Assembly: GCA_050084515.1 (NCBI GenBank)
Contig: CM114275.1
Location: 17,608,001 to 17,672,000, forward strand
Source: Blasia pusilla
Taxonomy: Eukaryota; Marchantiophyta; Marchantiopsida; Blasiales
Reading direction: 5' to 3'
Length of the DNA: 64,000 nucleotides
How positions within the stretch are numbered: the stretch's first letter is position 1; every line of letters begins with the position of its first letter. The notes under the pieces are model-generated. The model was given only the letters and a program-made list of their open reading frames with translations, searched no databases and was not told where the DNA came from. Positions 11,901 through 22,338 of this stretch are shown one piece after another. The position numbers and the translations under genes were made by a program.

Positions 11901-13300
11901 CAAGTAGCTTTTTTCTTTGCTCATAGAGCTATTTTCGTTCCCTTCTCACATTGCCGTCGTTGCAGGGATTGAACATTCATGAAAATACCCTCTACCCCAA
12001 CACAAGTGGAGTAGAAAGTGTTCATTCCTCCTGGAGGTTGTCACAAGCATGCCAAAGAATTTCACTTGTAAAGGTATGCCAACAAGACCACGCAAGAGCA
12101 ATGCTACAGTCTGTAGCATCCCATATCTTCCTCACAAAAGCCATAACAAAAGGAAAGGGGCCTTCGATTTACGAGCTCTATGTCGGGGCGGCTGTAAGAT
12201 CTGGTGATGAGAAACTCTATGTGGAAGCCTTCAATCGATGCGTAGTAGGAACTCCCCTCGAGCAAGATGTACACATTGGTGGGGATATTTGTGGGCGTGT
12301 TTCAAGACGTCCCATACAGATAGTGGTAGACCAGTCCGAGCGAGACTCATGGAGACCAAATAAGTATCTTGATTTCAGGAAAGTGAAGAAGCAGCATCGA
12401 GGAACGAACCCGGTGATTGATTTGGATGAAGAAATTATGACGCCCAAGTATTTAGAGACCCCGGATTGCTCCCAAATCCGCGATGCAGTAACTTCTCCAA
12501 AATCAGTGAATATTTTATTTCAAAAGCCCTCCGTTGCTGGAAGTTCGCAACATCCGATCACTAGGGTGGTTCAACAGTATGGGATTTTGGTCATTGAGGT
12601 GGATTGCAACCTCAAAAGGTAGTATATATCTCGGAGCAATTGAAGTACTTCTTCTGCCCAAATGAATCCTGCGCTTTCCGAAAGTCTTATCCGACTGCCA
12701 TTGGAGCTCCAAGGAATACTCCCACGATTTGACCCATTGTTGTAGGTACGAATTGCACTCAGGATGGAATGGAAAATCTTACAAGTGCCGATTTCAGACT
12801 CATAGATGGAGGAAGTTCAGAGCATATTCGCATTACAGAGACCTTTGCATTTTGTATTCAACCCAAGATTGATGTCAACATGTACCCGGAGAAGGTGGAT
12901 GATTTCAATCCACTATTTCTGTTTGAGTCTAGAAATGGGGTGAAGAGAAACAGAATGTGTAGGCCAACAGTGGAGAGAGCAAAGCGAATCGCATCAGCTC
13001 AGGAGGCAAACATGGAAATCATCGCCACAAAAGATGTCCAGAGTTGCAATGTATTGGGTCAGGAACAACAGTGTAAATTCAAGTGTCACAGGGGTGTATG
13101 TGGTGCATATCTGTTGCTTTCCCACATGTTCCTATGATGACTTTGTCCAAAGAGAGACGAGTGGGAAAAGGTATTTCCCTTGTAAGCACATGTACTATGT
13201 GTTGCTTGTAGTTTTAAGAGAGTCAAAGGTAGGAGTAGGAATCCACCAACCAATTCTGTCCCTCAAAGAAGTGCAAAGTATTTTAAACAAACCACTTTGA
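8908..13300 (+). pseudogene. Gene A copy 1: MULE-like transposase with SWIM-type zinc finger
   Basis: Exon 1 (8,908-10,919) encodes an N-terminal region with Cys motifs (CRSPGC and PHCQ) and then a transposase core. The segment FMADNAQPGWIAIREV followed by FHWQQSV matches the second Asp and the conserved C/H-rich stretch of MULE-type DDE transposases. Exon 2 (from 11,966) opens with NTSGVESVHSSWR, like the post-catalytic TNxxES(F/W)HR motif of that superfamily. The C-terminus has a SWIM-type zinc finger ending in FPCKHMYYVL; the first Cys of the CxC pair is Pro in this copy (FPTCS, against FCTCS at 47.8 kb). Damage: a TAA replaces Gln at 10,042, a frameshift follows near 10,250, about 124 bp are missing near 12,640 compared with the other copy, and a frameshift lies near 13,060. 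A KDZ-type transposase is a less likely alternative. Confidence 0.65.
10920..11965 (+). repeat. Gene A copy 1 intron, almost entirely palindromes
   Basis: The GT-AG intron (GTGAGT donor at 10,920, TTGCAG acceptor ending 11,965) is 1,046 bp and contains about 15 palindrome copies, for example near 11,029, 11,062, 11,098, 11,217, 11,321, 11,580, 11,713 and 11,780. The orthologous intron at 49,174-49,698 has kept only about six and is half as long, so copy number changes between insertions. Confidence 0.75.
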
Positions 13301-13689
13301 GGATGCAAAATGAGGTCTTAGATTGTACTTTCATTTTCCAGAACCTTCACTTTGAGCTTGAACTCTATTCAGCCCAGGGCAAATGATAGATTTTTTCCAG
13401 GCCTTGGATGGAAAAAGTGATTTGTTCCACATTTATGATTCCACTGATTTTTCAGTTTTTTAAATTTTGTGCAAAGTGCAACCCGTCGGATTCAGATGGG
13501 TAACCAAAATGTGGAAGAGGAAAAAAAAAATTTTGAGAGTGCCTAAGCACTCAGAACATAAGTGCAAAAAAATTCACAAAAAGTTTCCTCTCTTCAACCC
13601 AACAGAAACTCTCTTCAAATCACAGGAAGATCTCTTCAAAACCTGTCTCCGAATGGAAGTCATTCTACAACCCGTCGGAGTCCGACGGG
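13301..13689. other. Gene A 3' flank and junction to the inverted right arm
   Basis: Up to about 13,613 this matches the 3' flank of the other gene A copy (47,345-47,680 reversed), including one palindrome at 13,478. After that the two diverge, and at about 13,690 the right arm of the inverted repeat begins. The gene A end of the element is therefore probably close to 13,613, and the junction reflects insertion of, or recombination with, a second copy. Confidence 0.5.
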
Positions 13690-16020
13690 TTGGAACCAAG
13701 GAATAAGAGGAACCGATCGGTTGAACCAGAGAGTCACAAAAAGAGAGTGCAACCTGTGGGACTCCGACGGATTCCAACATTTATCTCTGTGTGACGATTT
13801 GGACCCCGATGGATTGACAGAATTGTGACCCGTCAGAGTTTGACGGGTTGCAACACTTATCTCTATGCTACCATTTCAATCCCCATTGGTTGAGAGAATT
13901 GCGACCCGTCGGAGTCCGACCGGTTGTAGGAAGCTGATAGCTTGCAGTATTCTTACCTTGTGTTTGGATGTGTAGGATTGTATCCAAGGGGAATGTCAAC
14001 AACCATTGGATCGAGGATTGCGATAGGGTGAAGAAGGTGCTTACAACGTACCCGACAAAGTACAAGAGATACTTGGGCGACGATCTCGTAAATGAGATGC
14101 TAGCAAAGGGCGCTCAAATAAAAAAGAAGACTTGGGCAAATACCTTCATTTCCCAAGATGCAGCTGTCACAATCCTATGTTGGTCCAAGATTCACGCTGT
14201 CAAGAAGAGTGCTTTGTTGGAATTGGAGTGAAGGGAGAACGTGTCTGCGTCGCAACGTGGAAATTTTATTCAAGCTGCCGTATCTGCAGCTACAAAGTAC
14301 ACTGCAAGCAAGATGTAGCGTTACGTTGCAATTCTCAACCCTGAACTTGGCCTAGAGTTTTACAACGAGCTCAAAGCGATAATCAAGCGTGAGAGGAAGA
14401 GAGACAAAGATCCATAGGGTCAGATCGGAGAGAAAGTGTCTCTGGACCACATGCACAGGTTTGCGCTGTCTGGGATATCCGAGTTTAGGTGAATCCAATT
14501 GATGAAAATCAGTCTCGAGGGCACTAAGGCCCAAAAGCGGGCGGCACACCACCCTCTGGGAGTTTCAGATCCAGTGATCTCCCATTGGCTACAGGAATGG
14601 TCATTCTGGGATGCGTTGCGCCTTCTTGAGAAGTCCATGCTCGTGGGTCTACAAGCGGAGCTGAAGAAGATTAAGCCAGTTCCAGAGGAAGCAAACCTAG
14701 AGGCTGCAAAATATTTTGAACTATGGCTTGATGACATTAGAGATAAGCCCACGAAAAACCCAGGATTCAGGATGATGTTCAAGAATCATATCCGCCCTCA
14801 GGCATGTCTGGATGAGGAAATAGATGCTAGAAAACGGGATTTTGCAAAGAAGAAGCGAGATCTTCAGGACTAGGTGGCTGAGTCATCTTGACAAAGAGTT
14901 GCCCAGCGGATGGCGTAGAGGTACCTCATCAATTGTATGAATGCAGGTACCTGGCAAAAATTACCGGTAGCCTGCAAATTGTGGGCTTCTCCGCCTAGTG
15001 GAGAGGGATTCTCCATGTACGACATGGAGATGGGACAGGGCATGTCTGATTGGGAGGTTATCAATTGTCCAATCTGGTTGGACTTCAACGACCCAGAGGA
15101 CATTACAGAAAAAAATCTACGCGTGGCGTATGAGGCAATGGTCGCAGGTAGGGATGACATTTCAAACTTCGTGAAACCTGACGATTTTTTTGAAGGAGAT
15201 GTGGAGGAGCAAGCCCTCGAGATAGCGGAGTTGGTGGCAAAGGTTGTCACGGCCAAAGACAAATCCACAACGGGTTTGAAAGCCAAGGCGAGGGGATCGA
15301 GGAATTCCGAGGCCGAGTCTTCCCGTAAAGAGGCTGAGTCCTCAAGGCGAGAGGCGGAATCGTTCGGGAGAGTGGAGCGAGAAGGCTAGACCAGGTCCTC
15401 ATCCAAGAAAACTCCTGTGGAGTCTAAGGTAACAGAGACTCCCACAAGCCGACAACAGACTCAGAGAGAAGCGAAAGCGGGAGGCGCCTAGTTCGTTTGA
15501 GGGACAAGATAAGGATGTGGAATACACTCCATCATCCTTGGGCAAGCATAGGGAAACTACCACCAGGACAAATGTCCTTATTCACTTGACTCATCTTGTC
15601 GATGAGCTGTAGAGTTTCAGTTCTCAGGAGTCGACACCTACCATCGACAAATTAACCTTGCTGGGACAAAAACTCCTTTGAAACGGGCACGCCCCTTGGA
15701 CGATGCATGGGATTGTTGAGGAGGTGGCGGAGGACCTCCTCATTGCGGATTTGCCTTATGGGTTTTTCTTGTGGGACAAAAATCCGTCTGACAGTGTCCC
15801 AGACTGGAATGTCCCGCTTTCGTACGACCAGATCACGTTGTTGTTTTCTTTTTTCGACTCTTATCTGAGTGATAGGGGTTGTTTCTTGGTCCTCATTGGA
15901 GGGAGCAAAGATGAGCTCTTCAACCTTTAGTGCGTGAAGAGGTCGCTAAAGTGGAGGACGGCGCAATCATGGGTCATTAAAAACGAGTATCCACTGAGAT
16001 CGGCGATGAGTCAAGTCCGG

Positions 16021-16660
16021 GTAAGTCCTCTTTTTCAACGAATTGAGTTTGAACAGAAATTCAACCCGTCGGATCCCAAAAGCTTGTGTTTGCGGTGTTG
16101 CAATCCATCTGAAAGCGACGGGTTGCAAATTTACCAACAAATCTCTATTGACTGCAACCCCTCGGAACCCGAGGGGTTGCAAGTAGCACTGCTTTTCCAC
16201 ATGTTTCTGGAATGATGCAACTCGTGTGAAAGCGACGGATTGCTCTCATATGAGGAACTTATCAACTCTGAACAATTGTATTTAGTTGTAAGCCAACCAT
16301 CGGGCTCCGACAGGTGGAGAATCTATCGAGCAAGATGAGCAACCTATCAACTTTCGACGCGTTGCTCATGGCCAAAAAATCCACTTAAAGTTGTAAAAAA
16401 ACCCGTCGGACGACTTCGATAGGTTGCAGTTCTGTCAGGCCTATAGGCCAAGTTTGGACGGGTTGGTAATCACTATGGACTAGAATGACGGGTTAAAAAG
16501 CAACCCATCGGACTCCGATAGGTTTCTCCTCTGCCTAGCCAAATGAGCAACCCGTCGAATCCCGACGGGTTGCACATTGTGTCACTATATTGAGAGTAGA
16601 CCACCGGTCTATTAGCTTTTTCTTTTTGTTGACATTATTTTCAACCTGCTTGTTTACACA
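16021..16660 (+). repeat. Gene B copy 2 intron with palindromes and a broken acceptor
   Basis: It starts with GTAAGTCC as in copy 1, but where copy 1 ends TTTACAG this copy reads TTTACAC. About ten palindromes lie inside (near 16,060, 16,098, 16,152, 16,215, 16,295, 16,340, 16,455, 16,500 and 16,545). Confidence 0.7.
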
Positions 16661-17046
16661 TGGACCACTCATTTTTCTACTACTTTGTAAGGCCCGAGCA
16701 CAACTTCTAGGTGTTCCAGATCCCGGATCCAATGGATCCATGCTCCGATGGGTACAGCTTAGATAGTCTCTATAATTCCCCCCCGGAATTTACATGCAGG
16801 ATGGGAGCCCCTTACTTGGAGGAAGGGAGAAGTCATCTACCTTGATGCAAATGCTCATCGAGCTCTGCTCGAGGCCGGGTGACTTGGTCTTTGACTTAGT
16901 GGGCCTATCAGGGGCGAGTATTAGAGGCGCCTCGCACAGTGGCAGGAACATTCTCTGCCTTGAGAGAAGGCCAAAACTTTTTGACCTTTGCAAAGAGGCA
17001 AAGGCGGATTACGAGAGGCTAGTGGGAGTATATAGCTCTCCTCCAA

Positions 17047-17764
17047 TGTCGCAACCCTCATAACCAAACAACACCAAATAGGCGCCAAGCGAAACATCAG
17101 AACTCAAGTGAACTCACGCTACGAGGTAAGCAAACGCATAAGTACAGGTTGAGATATTGGCTGAAAACTATTGAGAGAGCAATCGGGTTGAGGGCCAATT
17201 GGAGAGGCCCGGGTGTCTTTCCCTAAATGTAGGGGGGCCTCGGAGATCCCCAGAAGTACTAGTAAGGGAGGAGTCTCTCCGAGATGTCTCGGAACACGAA
17301 TCCCCACTTTGGGCGCCAAACGGCGTTTCAGAGGCACGGGATGGAACAGGAGTTTGGCGTGGGAACTCGAAACCCAAACTTGATCCAAGGGAGTGGACTT
17401 TGTACACCACACTTGGATTCCAACCCGAGATTCACTTCGTGTGAGTCTTGGTGAGGAACTCATTGGATGTCCATCGGACAGTTGGAATCGCCAGGCGCGA
17501 AACGTCGTTTCAGATTCCTGAACCGACCAGAAAGTTTGTCCCAAGTCTTTCGAGATTTTCATGTGTTGTAAACCGAAAAACTAGGAAGGTTGAGCTTGAT
17601 GAGAGTCCGAGATGAGAACTCGGAAAGTAATCCCGCTGATTGATCCAAGACCCGACTAACCAAAGTGCGTGTTTGGATGCAGATCAGCGTTGAGAGCGTG
17701 ACCTACTGAACGCACGCTTCCGCAACAAACAAGATTAACGTTCAAGGAGAGTAGGCGCACGACA
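17047..17764. mobile_element. Solo LTR with 5-bp TSD TCCAA
   Basis: A 718-bp insertion starts TGTCG and ends CGACA, flanked by TCCAA at 17,042-17,046 and 17,765-17,769. The left arm of the inverted repeat has the uninterrupted target (ctcctccaaagtccacag, read on the minus strand near 2,390), which proves the boundaries. The first ~85 bp match the LTR at 21,976, so both belong to one family. No internal retrotransposon sequence is present, as expected after LTR-LTR recombination. Confidence 0.88.
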
Positions 17765-18270
17765 TCCAAAGCCCACAGCTTGAGTTCTAGAACCACCATT
17801 GATAGTGACACCATCGTCACTTCCTACTATTCCAAAAATCGGGAGGGCAAAGCCGACAATAATTCTCGAAGAGCTATCGGAAGATGACGAGTGAGTTCAA
17901 AGATTTATTCGACCCAGCTTGCCTGAAACGTTTTGGAGTAGGGATTAAGTGCTTTCCAAGGACGAAGTACATATTGATACTAGATGGGTGTCACCTTGCA
18001 GAGCATACAAGATTTACTATCGAGGACGGCGTTGGGACTCAAATCATGTTATATGGGACCATTATGGTGTACCTAGGGGTGGCCAAGGCTCTCAAATTCC
18101 CCAACATTTACGATCCCCGTCTACAATCGGCTAGAGGAGCCACTTGTATCCCAAGACATTCCTTTTGTACACGAACCTAGGAGAGTTAGGAGTAAATTTG
18201 TACATGATGAGGCTGAAGAGATCATAGACTAGATCAAATGTACATTTCCGAGCTTCCCTCGGATGTAATA

Positions 18271-19279
18271 AAGAACAAGAAGTTTTTGAACCATGATGTT
18301 TTTTGTAAAGTTTTGCTGAATTGTTTTTCGTTCTTGTCGATTGTGTTGGTCTATCTACTCAAGACTGTTTATTTTGCAACTCATCACAATATTTTAAACA
18401 TCTTTCAAGCAACCTGTCAAATTTAGACAGGTTGGCTGTTTGAGTGATCCCACTCTTTTTGTAAACTTTTGCTGAATTTTTTTTCTTTCTTGTCGACCGT
18501 GTTGGACTATCTACTCAAGGTTGTTTATTTTGCAACCCGTTGGATTCCGATGGGTTGCAACTTGTCACAATATTTTAAACCCCTTTCAGGAAACCTATCG
18601 GATTCCGATAGGTTGGTTGCTTGAGTGATCCCACTCTTTTCCTGTTAGTCCAACTTTTCAGGCATTATGGCAGGCTTCTTCACTTTTGCCTCGTTCCCCC
18701 ATTATCATCACACCATTATTCTCTAACACGGTATTTCAGAGACGTGTTGAATTCCCACTACTTGTCGGATTCTCATGTCGGATTCTCATGTCGGATTCCC
18801 AAGCTGTTGGATTCTCATGGGGAGCATGGTGGAATGGAATCACTTGTCAAGATCATTCTTTTGTTGTGGTGTGCTTGCTTGCAAGGGGTGCAACCCATTG
18901 GATTCCGACGGGTTGCAAGAGTTGCAACATGTCGGATTCCGACGGGTTGGAAGGGGTGCAACTTGTCGGATTCCGACATTTAGGGTCTGAATGAAGGGAC
19001 ATGGGTGCATCAGTTCTTCTTTACTCCTGATAGCTTTCAACCTTTTGGTTCAATTGTCGTCTGAGTGTGATCACATTTTCTTCTTGATGCATACATTTCT
19101 CAATGGCTGAGATAATGGTGAAACCAAGTTGTCAAATGCACAGCAATCCATGGTATACTTTATGCACCCATTCATGAGCCAACATCATCCAATGATATCA
19201 TGAAATTCTTCGGCTACCATCAGTGATGAGTGATTTGTTCTGTTGTGGAAAACCCCCTCATGGATGAGTATTGATCGGA
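18271..19279 (+). other. 3' flank of gene B copy 2 with palindromes
   Basis: Matches 911-1,880 in inverse orientation. Palindromes lie near 18,536, 18,595, 18,890, 18,920 and 18,957, and a duplicated stretch (18,300-18,450 against 18,460-18,620) mirrors the one in the left arm. I see no coding sequence. Confidence 0.6.
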
Positions 19280-21934
19280 AATGAACATTATGGAGAACAT
19301 TCATCTTTGCGCTATACGGTTCGGCTGCCATACTATGGGTGAGCTGACCCTTTTCCTAGGATGCCTTAAGAATAACATCTACTGATGAAGATGGTAAAAT
19401 TACAAGACCGCATGTAGGATCTGGTAACTCAATTAGCGGCATGTACTATAAGTACACATCATTAATACAGAGGTTCACTAGTAGTACGTATCTAACAATA
19501 TATAACAATATATAGACAGCATAGGTGTGGGCATCGACGACATAAGTGCAAAGAGATGTTGCAGCTGCTGTGTATATGTCCAGCTAAGGACTAATGTTGT
19601 ATGTTGTAAGTCAATGGTATGTGTGTAGGTGCGTGTGTATAGCAACACCTGGCTGGTCTGAGTATCATTGGCAATGCGAGTAGCGTAAGCCGGTGACATA
19701 TGTGGAGGAGCATGTACAAACTCGTGTTGGACGACTATGCAATACACTAAAAGGGCATATCGCTTGCAAAGTCTTAGACGTGAGCATCAAAGCACATGCT
19801 ATCTGAGCAACTTGAGCATATGTGAACTTTGTAGGTCCTCAGATTTTGGTATATGCAGCACGACATAATGTAGGTGCGCAACGCTAGGCTGCCCTGAGTG
19901 TCACTGGCAAGGGCAATATAGGTGGTATGTACTGATTAACCATGAGGAGTAAAGGAGAAAGAAAATAGTACCACCCGATATAGCAGGAGAAACATTTTCA
20001 TGGGATGGCAGGAATCTGAGAGTACACTCAAGGAGTGCCGATATCTATGAATGTGCTAGATTGTAGGCTGCAAACGTTACAGATGAAGTAGCCTCATATG
20101 GACTCACCTGAACCCTGACCAGAATACCTAAGGTAAGGAAACGAGCATGTATCCGAGCAAGCACACACGATGTGAAAAGGTGAGTAAGCATACCTAAGAT
20201 GATGAGCTAATGCCTTATGATCGGTCCCACCAACTAGAACTAATAAAACATCATGTTAGTAAGGAGGCGGTGCCTCATTTATAAGAGGAACTTCATTCAC
20301 ATGGCAACGAGAAAGAAGGCCGGGAAAAAGGCGATTAGCTAAGTAGGCTCAACTGTTCCACCGTGCAGCATAAGCACAAGCTCCAGAACCAGAGCAGCAT
20401 GGACATAAGCTTTCAAGGACCACTCTTGATACGAGACTCTAATGCCGGCATATAATTTGGCTGCTTGAGAGTAACATGCTCTGAGACAATCGGACTGGCT
20501 AGCGCTAGTAGTGGCGATCGTTTACACAGTGCATGAAGCTGTCACCAAATGTTGGAGTTTTTAGCCCTTGCTGGTTGAGTAGATTACATGTAAAAACTTC
20601 ATCCAAGCAAGAAACCCGAGTTCAGTAATAAGTCGTTATCCCCCGGCACTGAAGTGAGCACTAAAGCTTAAACTCACAACCAAGGGGAATTGTTGCGATG
20701 TTTGCTACTACTCATGTATGCTCGGAGAGTAAAGATTTCTGAAAACTGAGAAATGCTATATGCCAAGTAGGTGGCGCCCTCGTTGTTTGAACTCAATGTC
20801 CCAAGAAGTTTTAGGTAATCGCATGCCCAACTTTAAAAACCAAAATTATAGGGAGGAATCGAGCGACCTCTTTCTGAGTTACCACATGTTGTAACCCTAC
20901 CATGAACGCGTAACAGCGGAAGGTGCACAGGAGTGCCCAATGTCTATGCAAGGATTGCGTTAGGTTGGTGATGAAACACTACTGGCGTAGCTCGGAATAC
21001 ATGCATGAAGATCTTGGCACGCTAGTAATGGTGCCCTAAGCGGTACACACATATCAATTACCACATGTTTTCTATGAAGCACGAGCTGTGAATTGAAGCG
21101 ATCTATCGGGTTGTTAAGTTAATAGGTGTAAATTACAGCAATGTGTGTGTACAACCTCCGTGTGCAATTCAGAAGGTCACTAGTAAGGGTGCACGGATCA
21201 GGCGACTCCTGAATTGCAAGTCCAGCGCAACTCTAGTGGTCGAATAGATGAAAATCAGATGAGCAAACCGGTAGGGGTGTGCGGGCGTTAACAAGCGTGT
21301 GTTGTGAGAGCAAGTCAGAAGAAAACAATAAGCTAGTGATTGAATCTTCAAAGGGGTGAGATTACTAACCTCAAGAGGCGCAAATAGAGATGGAAAAAGA
21401 AGTGCAATTTCTTACACGACCATGAAAACTATAAATGCTCACTCCCCGAATCCCTTGAGCGCAAGCAAATAACAAGCGTGCAAACTGCTTGGACTGCCAT
21501 TTTTTCGATGCAATTAAGAGCATCCTACGCATATGAAGTAAACGAGCCTAGGTGTGCAATAGCTTTTTGCTGCCAAATATCTCCTTCTTGCTCCTACGAT
21601 GAAAAAAAGGGATGGTCGAGGGGAGTAGGAGAAGCGATGTAGAGTGCATTCAGCCTATCCATTTCTTTGTGCTGCAGATCTGTGTTGTAGGCTGCATAAG
21701 GATCTACCAACGCAAGGAATCGGATGTCATAACCAACAATGAAATGGGAAGCGTTGGCACTCTTGCAAGAGAAAGCGTGAGAGACAAAAAAAGATCGAGC
21801 ACAGAAATTGGAGCCAATATTTTTAGACATGTAATGAAGAGCAACAAGGGTTTTTTCAAGCAATCAATGAAAGAACACCCTACTTCTCGCCGCCATGTAC
21901 ACAAACAGCGTAGAGTCTTAATCCGAGGATAGCT
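19280..21934. other. Unassigned region, possibly rDNA spacer
   Basis: It has no long open frame, no palindromes and no recognisable transposon protein. Because it runs directly into the 5' end of 18S rRNA at 21,935 on the plus strand, it could be rDNA intergenic spacer plus 5' external transcribed spacer. I could not identify a Pol I promoter or spacer subrepeats with confidence, so this is inference from position only. Confidence 0.3.
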
Positions 21935-21975
21935 AACTGGTTGATCCTGCCAGCAGTCATATGCTTGTCTCAAAG
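21935..21975 (+). rRNA. 5'-terminal fragment of 18S rRNA (about 40 nt)
   Basis: The words CTGGTTGATCCTGCCAG and AGTCATATGCTTGTCTCAAAG are the near-invariant start of eukaryotic 18S rRNA; only one base (C for T after CCAG) and a missing C at the start differ from the usual plant sequence. The rest of the gene is absent because an LTR begins at 21,976. Confidence 0.9.
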
Positions 21976-22338
21976 TGTAGCGACCCTCATAACCAAACGA
22001 ACACCAAATAGGTGCCAAGCAGAACATCAGAACTCAAGTGGACTCACGCTGCGATGATCACGCTCTGGAGAGGCTTTTGGAAGGTCTCTTGGAAAAGTCC
22101 AAGAGACGAAACGCGGAACACAGTTTTCCTTTCCATGCGTTAGTGGTCACGACCAGTAAACTTAGACCAAACGCGAGCCAATCTACTTCCAAGTCGGCTC
22201 TTGAACTCCCAAGTCGAAAGTAACTCCACGTTCACCTCCGGAGTCGACGTTACTCCCAACTCCCAAGTCACTTCCCTTCTCTTCCTCTTAGGAAGCCAAG
22301 CATATCTGCAAACACTGCCCAAACAATCGTGCACGACA
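21976..22338 (+). mobile_element. LTR of the same family as the solo LTR, joined to 18S rRNA
   Basis: It starts TGTAGCGACC and its first ~85 bp match the solo LTR at 17,047. It probably ends at GTGCACGACA (22,338), like that LTR's GCGCACGACA. The middle is shorter and diverged. The following bases do not repeat the preceding CAAAG, so this is not a simple solo LTR; it may be the 5' LTR of a truncated element. Confidence 0.6.

Larger units (their letters stand above)
13976..18270 (+). pseudogene. Gene B copy 2: 5'-truncated amino DNA methyltransferase
   Basis: It begins at an exon after a TGTAG acceptor (13,975), equivalent to exon 3 of copy 1, so exon 1 and the ParB-like exon are missing. 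Exon 3 (13,976-16,020) carries the helical middle region (word KKVLTTYPTKYKRYLG), a Lys/Ser/Glu-rich segment, and DLPYG (15,748-15,762) with a downstream hydrophobic strand (GCFLVL). Exon 4 (about 16,661-17,046, interrupted by a solo LTR, resuming 17,770-17,890) carries the GREKS segment and the D-L-V-G-L-S-G loop (16,893-16,913). Many in-frame stops are present. The acceptor before exon 4 has changed from AG to AC at 16,659, so it could not splice normally. A further exon around 17,960-18,240 is possible, as in copy 1. Confidence 0.65.
13690..19279. repeat. Right arm of the ~5-kb inverted repeat
   Basis: Inverted counterpart of 911-5,775. It contains a 5'-truncated gene B (exons 3 onward) in the same direction as gene A. 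The outer end at 19,279 is abrupt; beyond it the sequence is unrelated to the left arm's flank. Confidence 0.85.

Noticed and set aside
13968-18270. Bacterial contamination suggested by the ParB-like/methylase motifs
   Set aside because: The gene has GT-AG introns, lies in a mirror-image plant repeat, and is interrupted by a plant-type LTR.
20640-20800. Possible 5S rRNA or Pol I promoter in the unassigned region
   Set aside because: No match to the conserved 5S internal control region or to a TATATAGGGG-type Pol I start that I could defend.
21935-21975. A complete 18S rRNA gene
   Set aside because: Only the first ~40 nt are present before the LTR.
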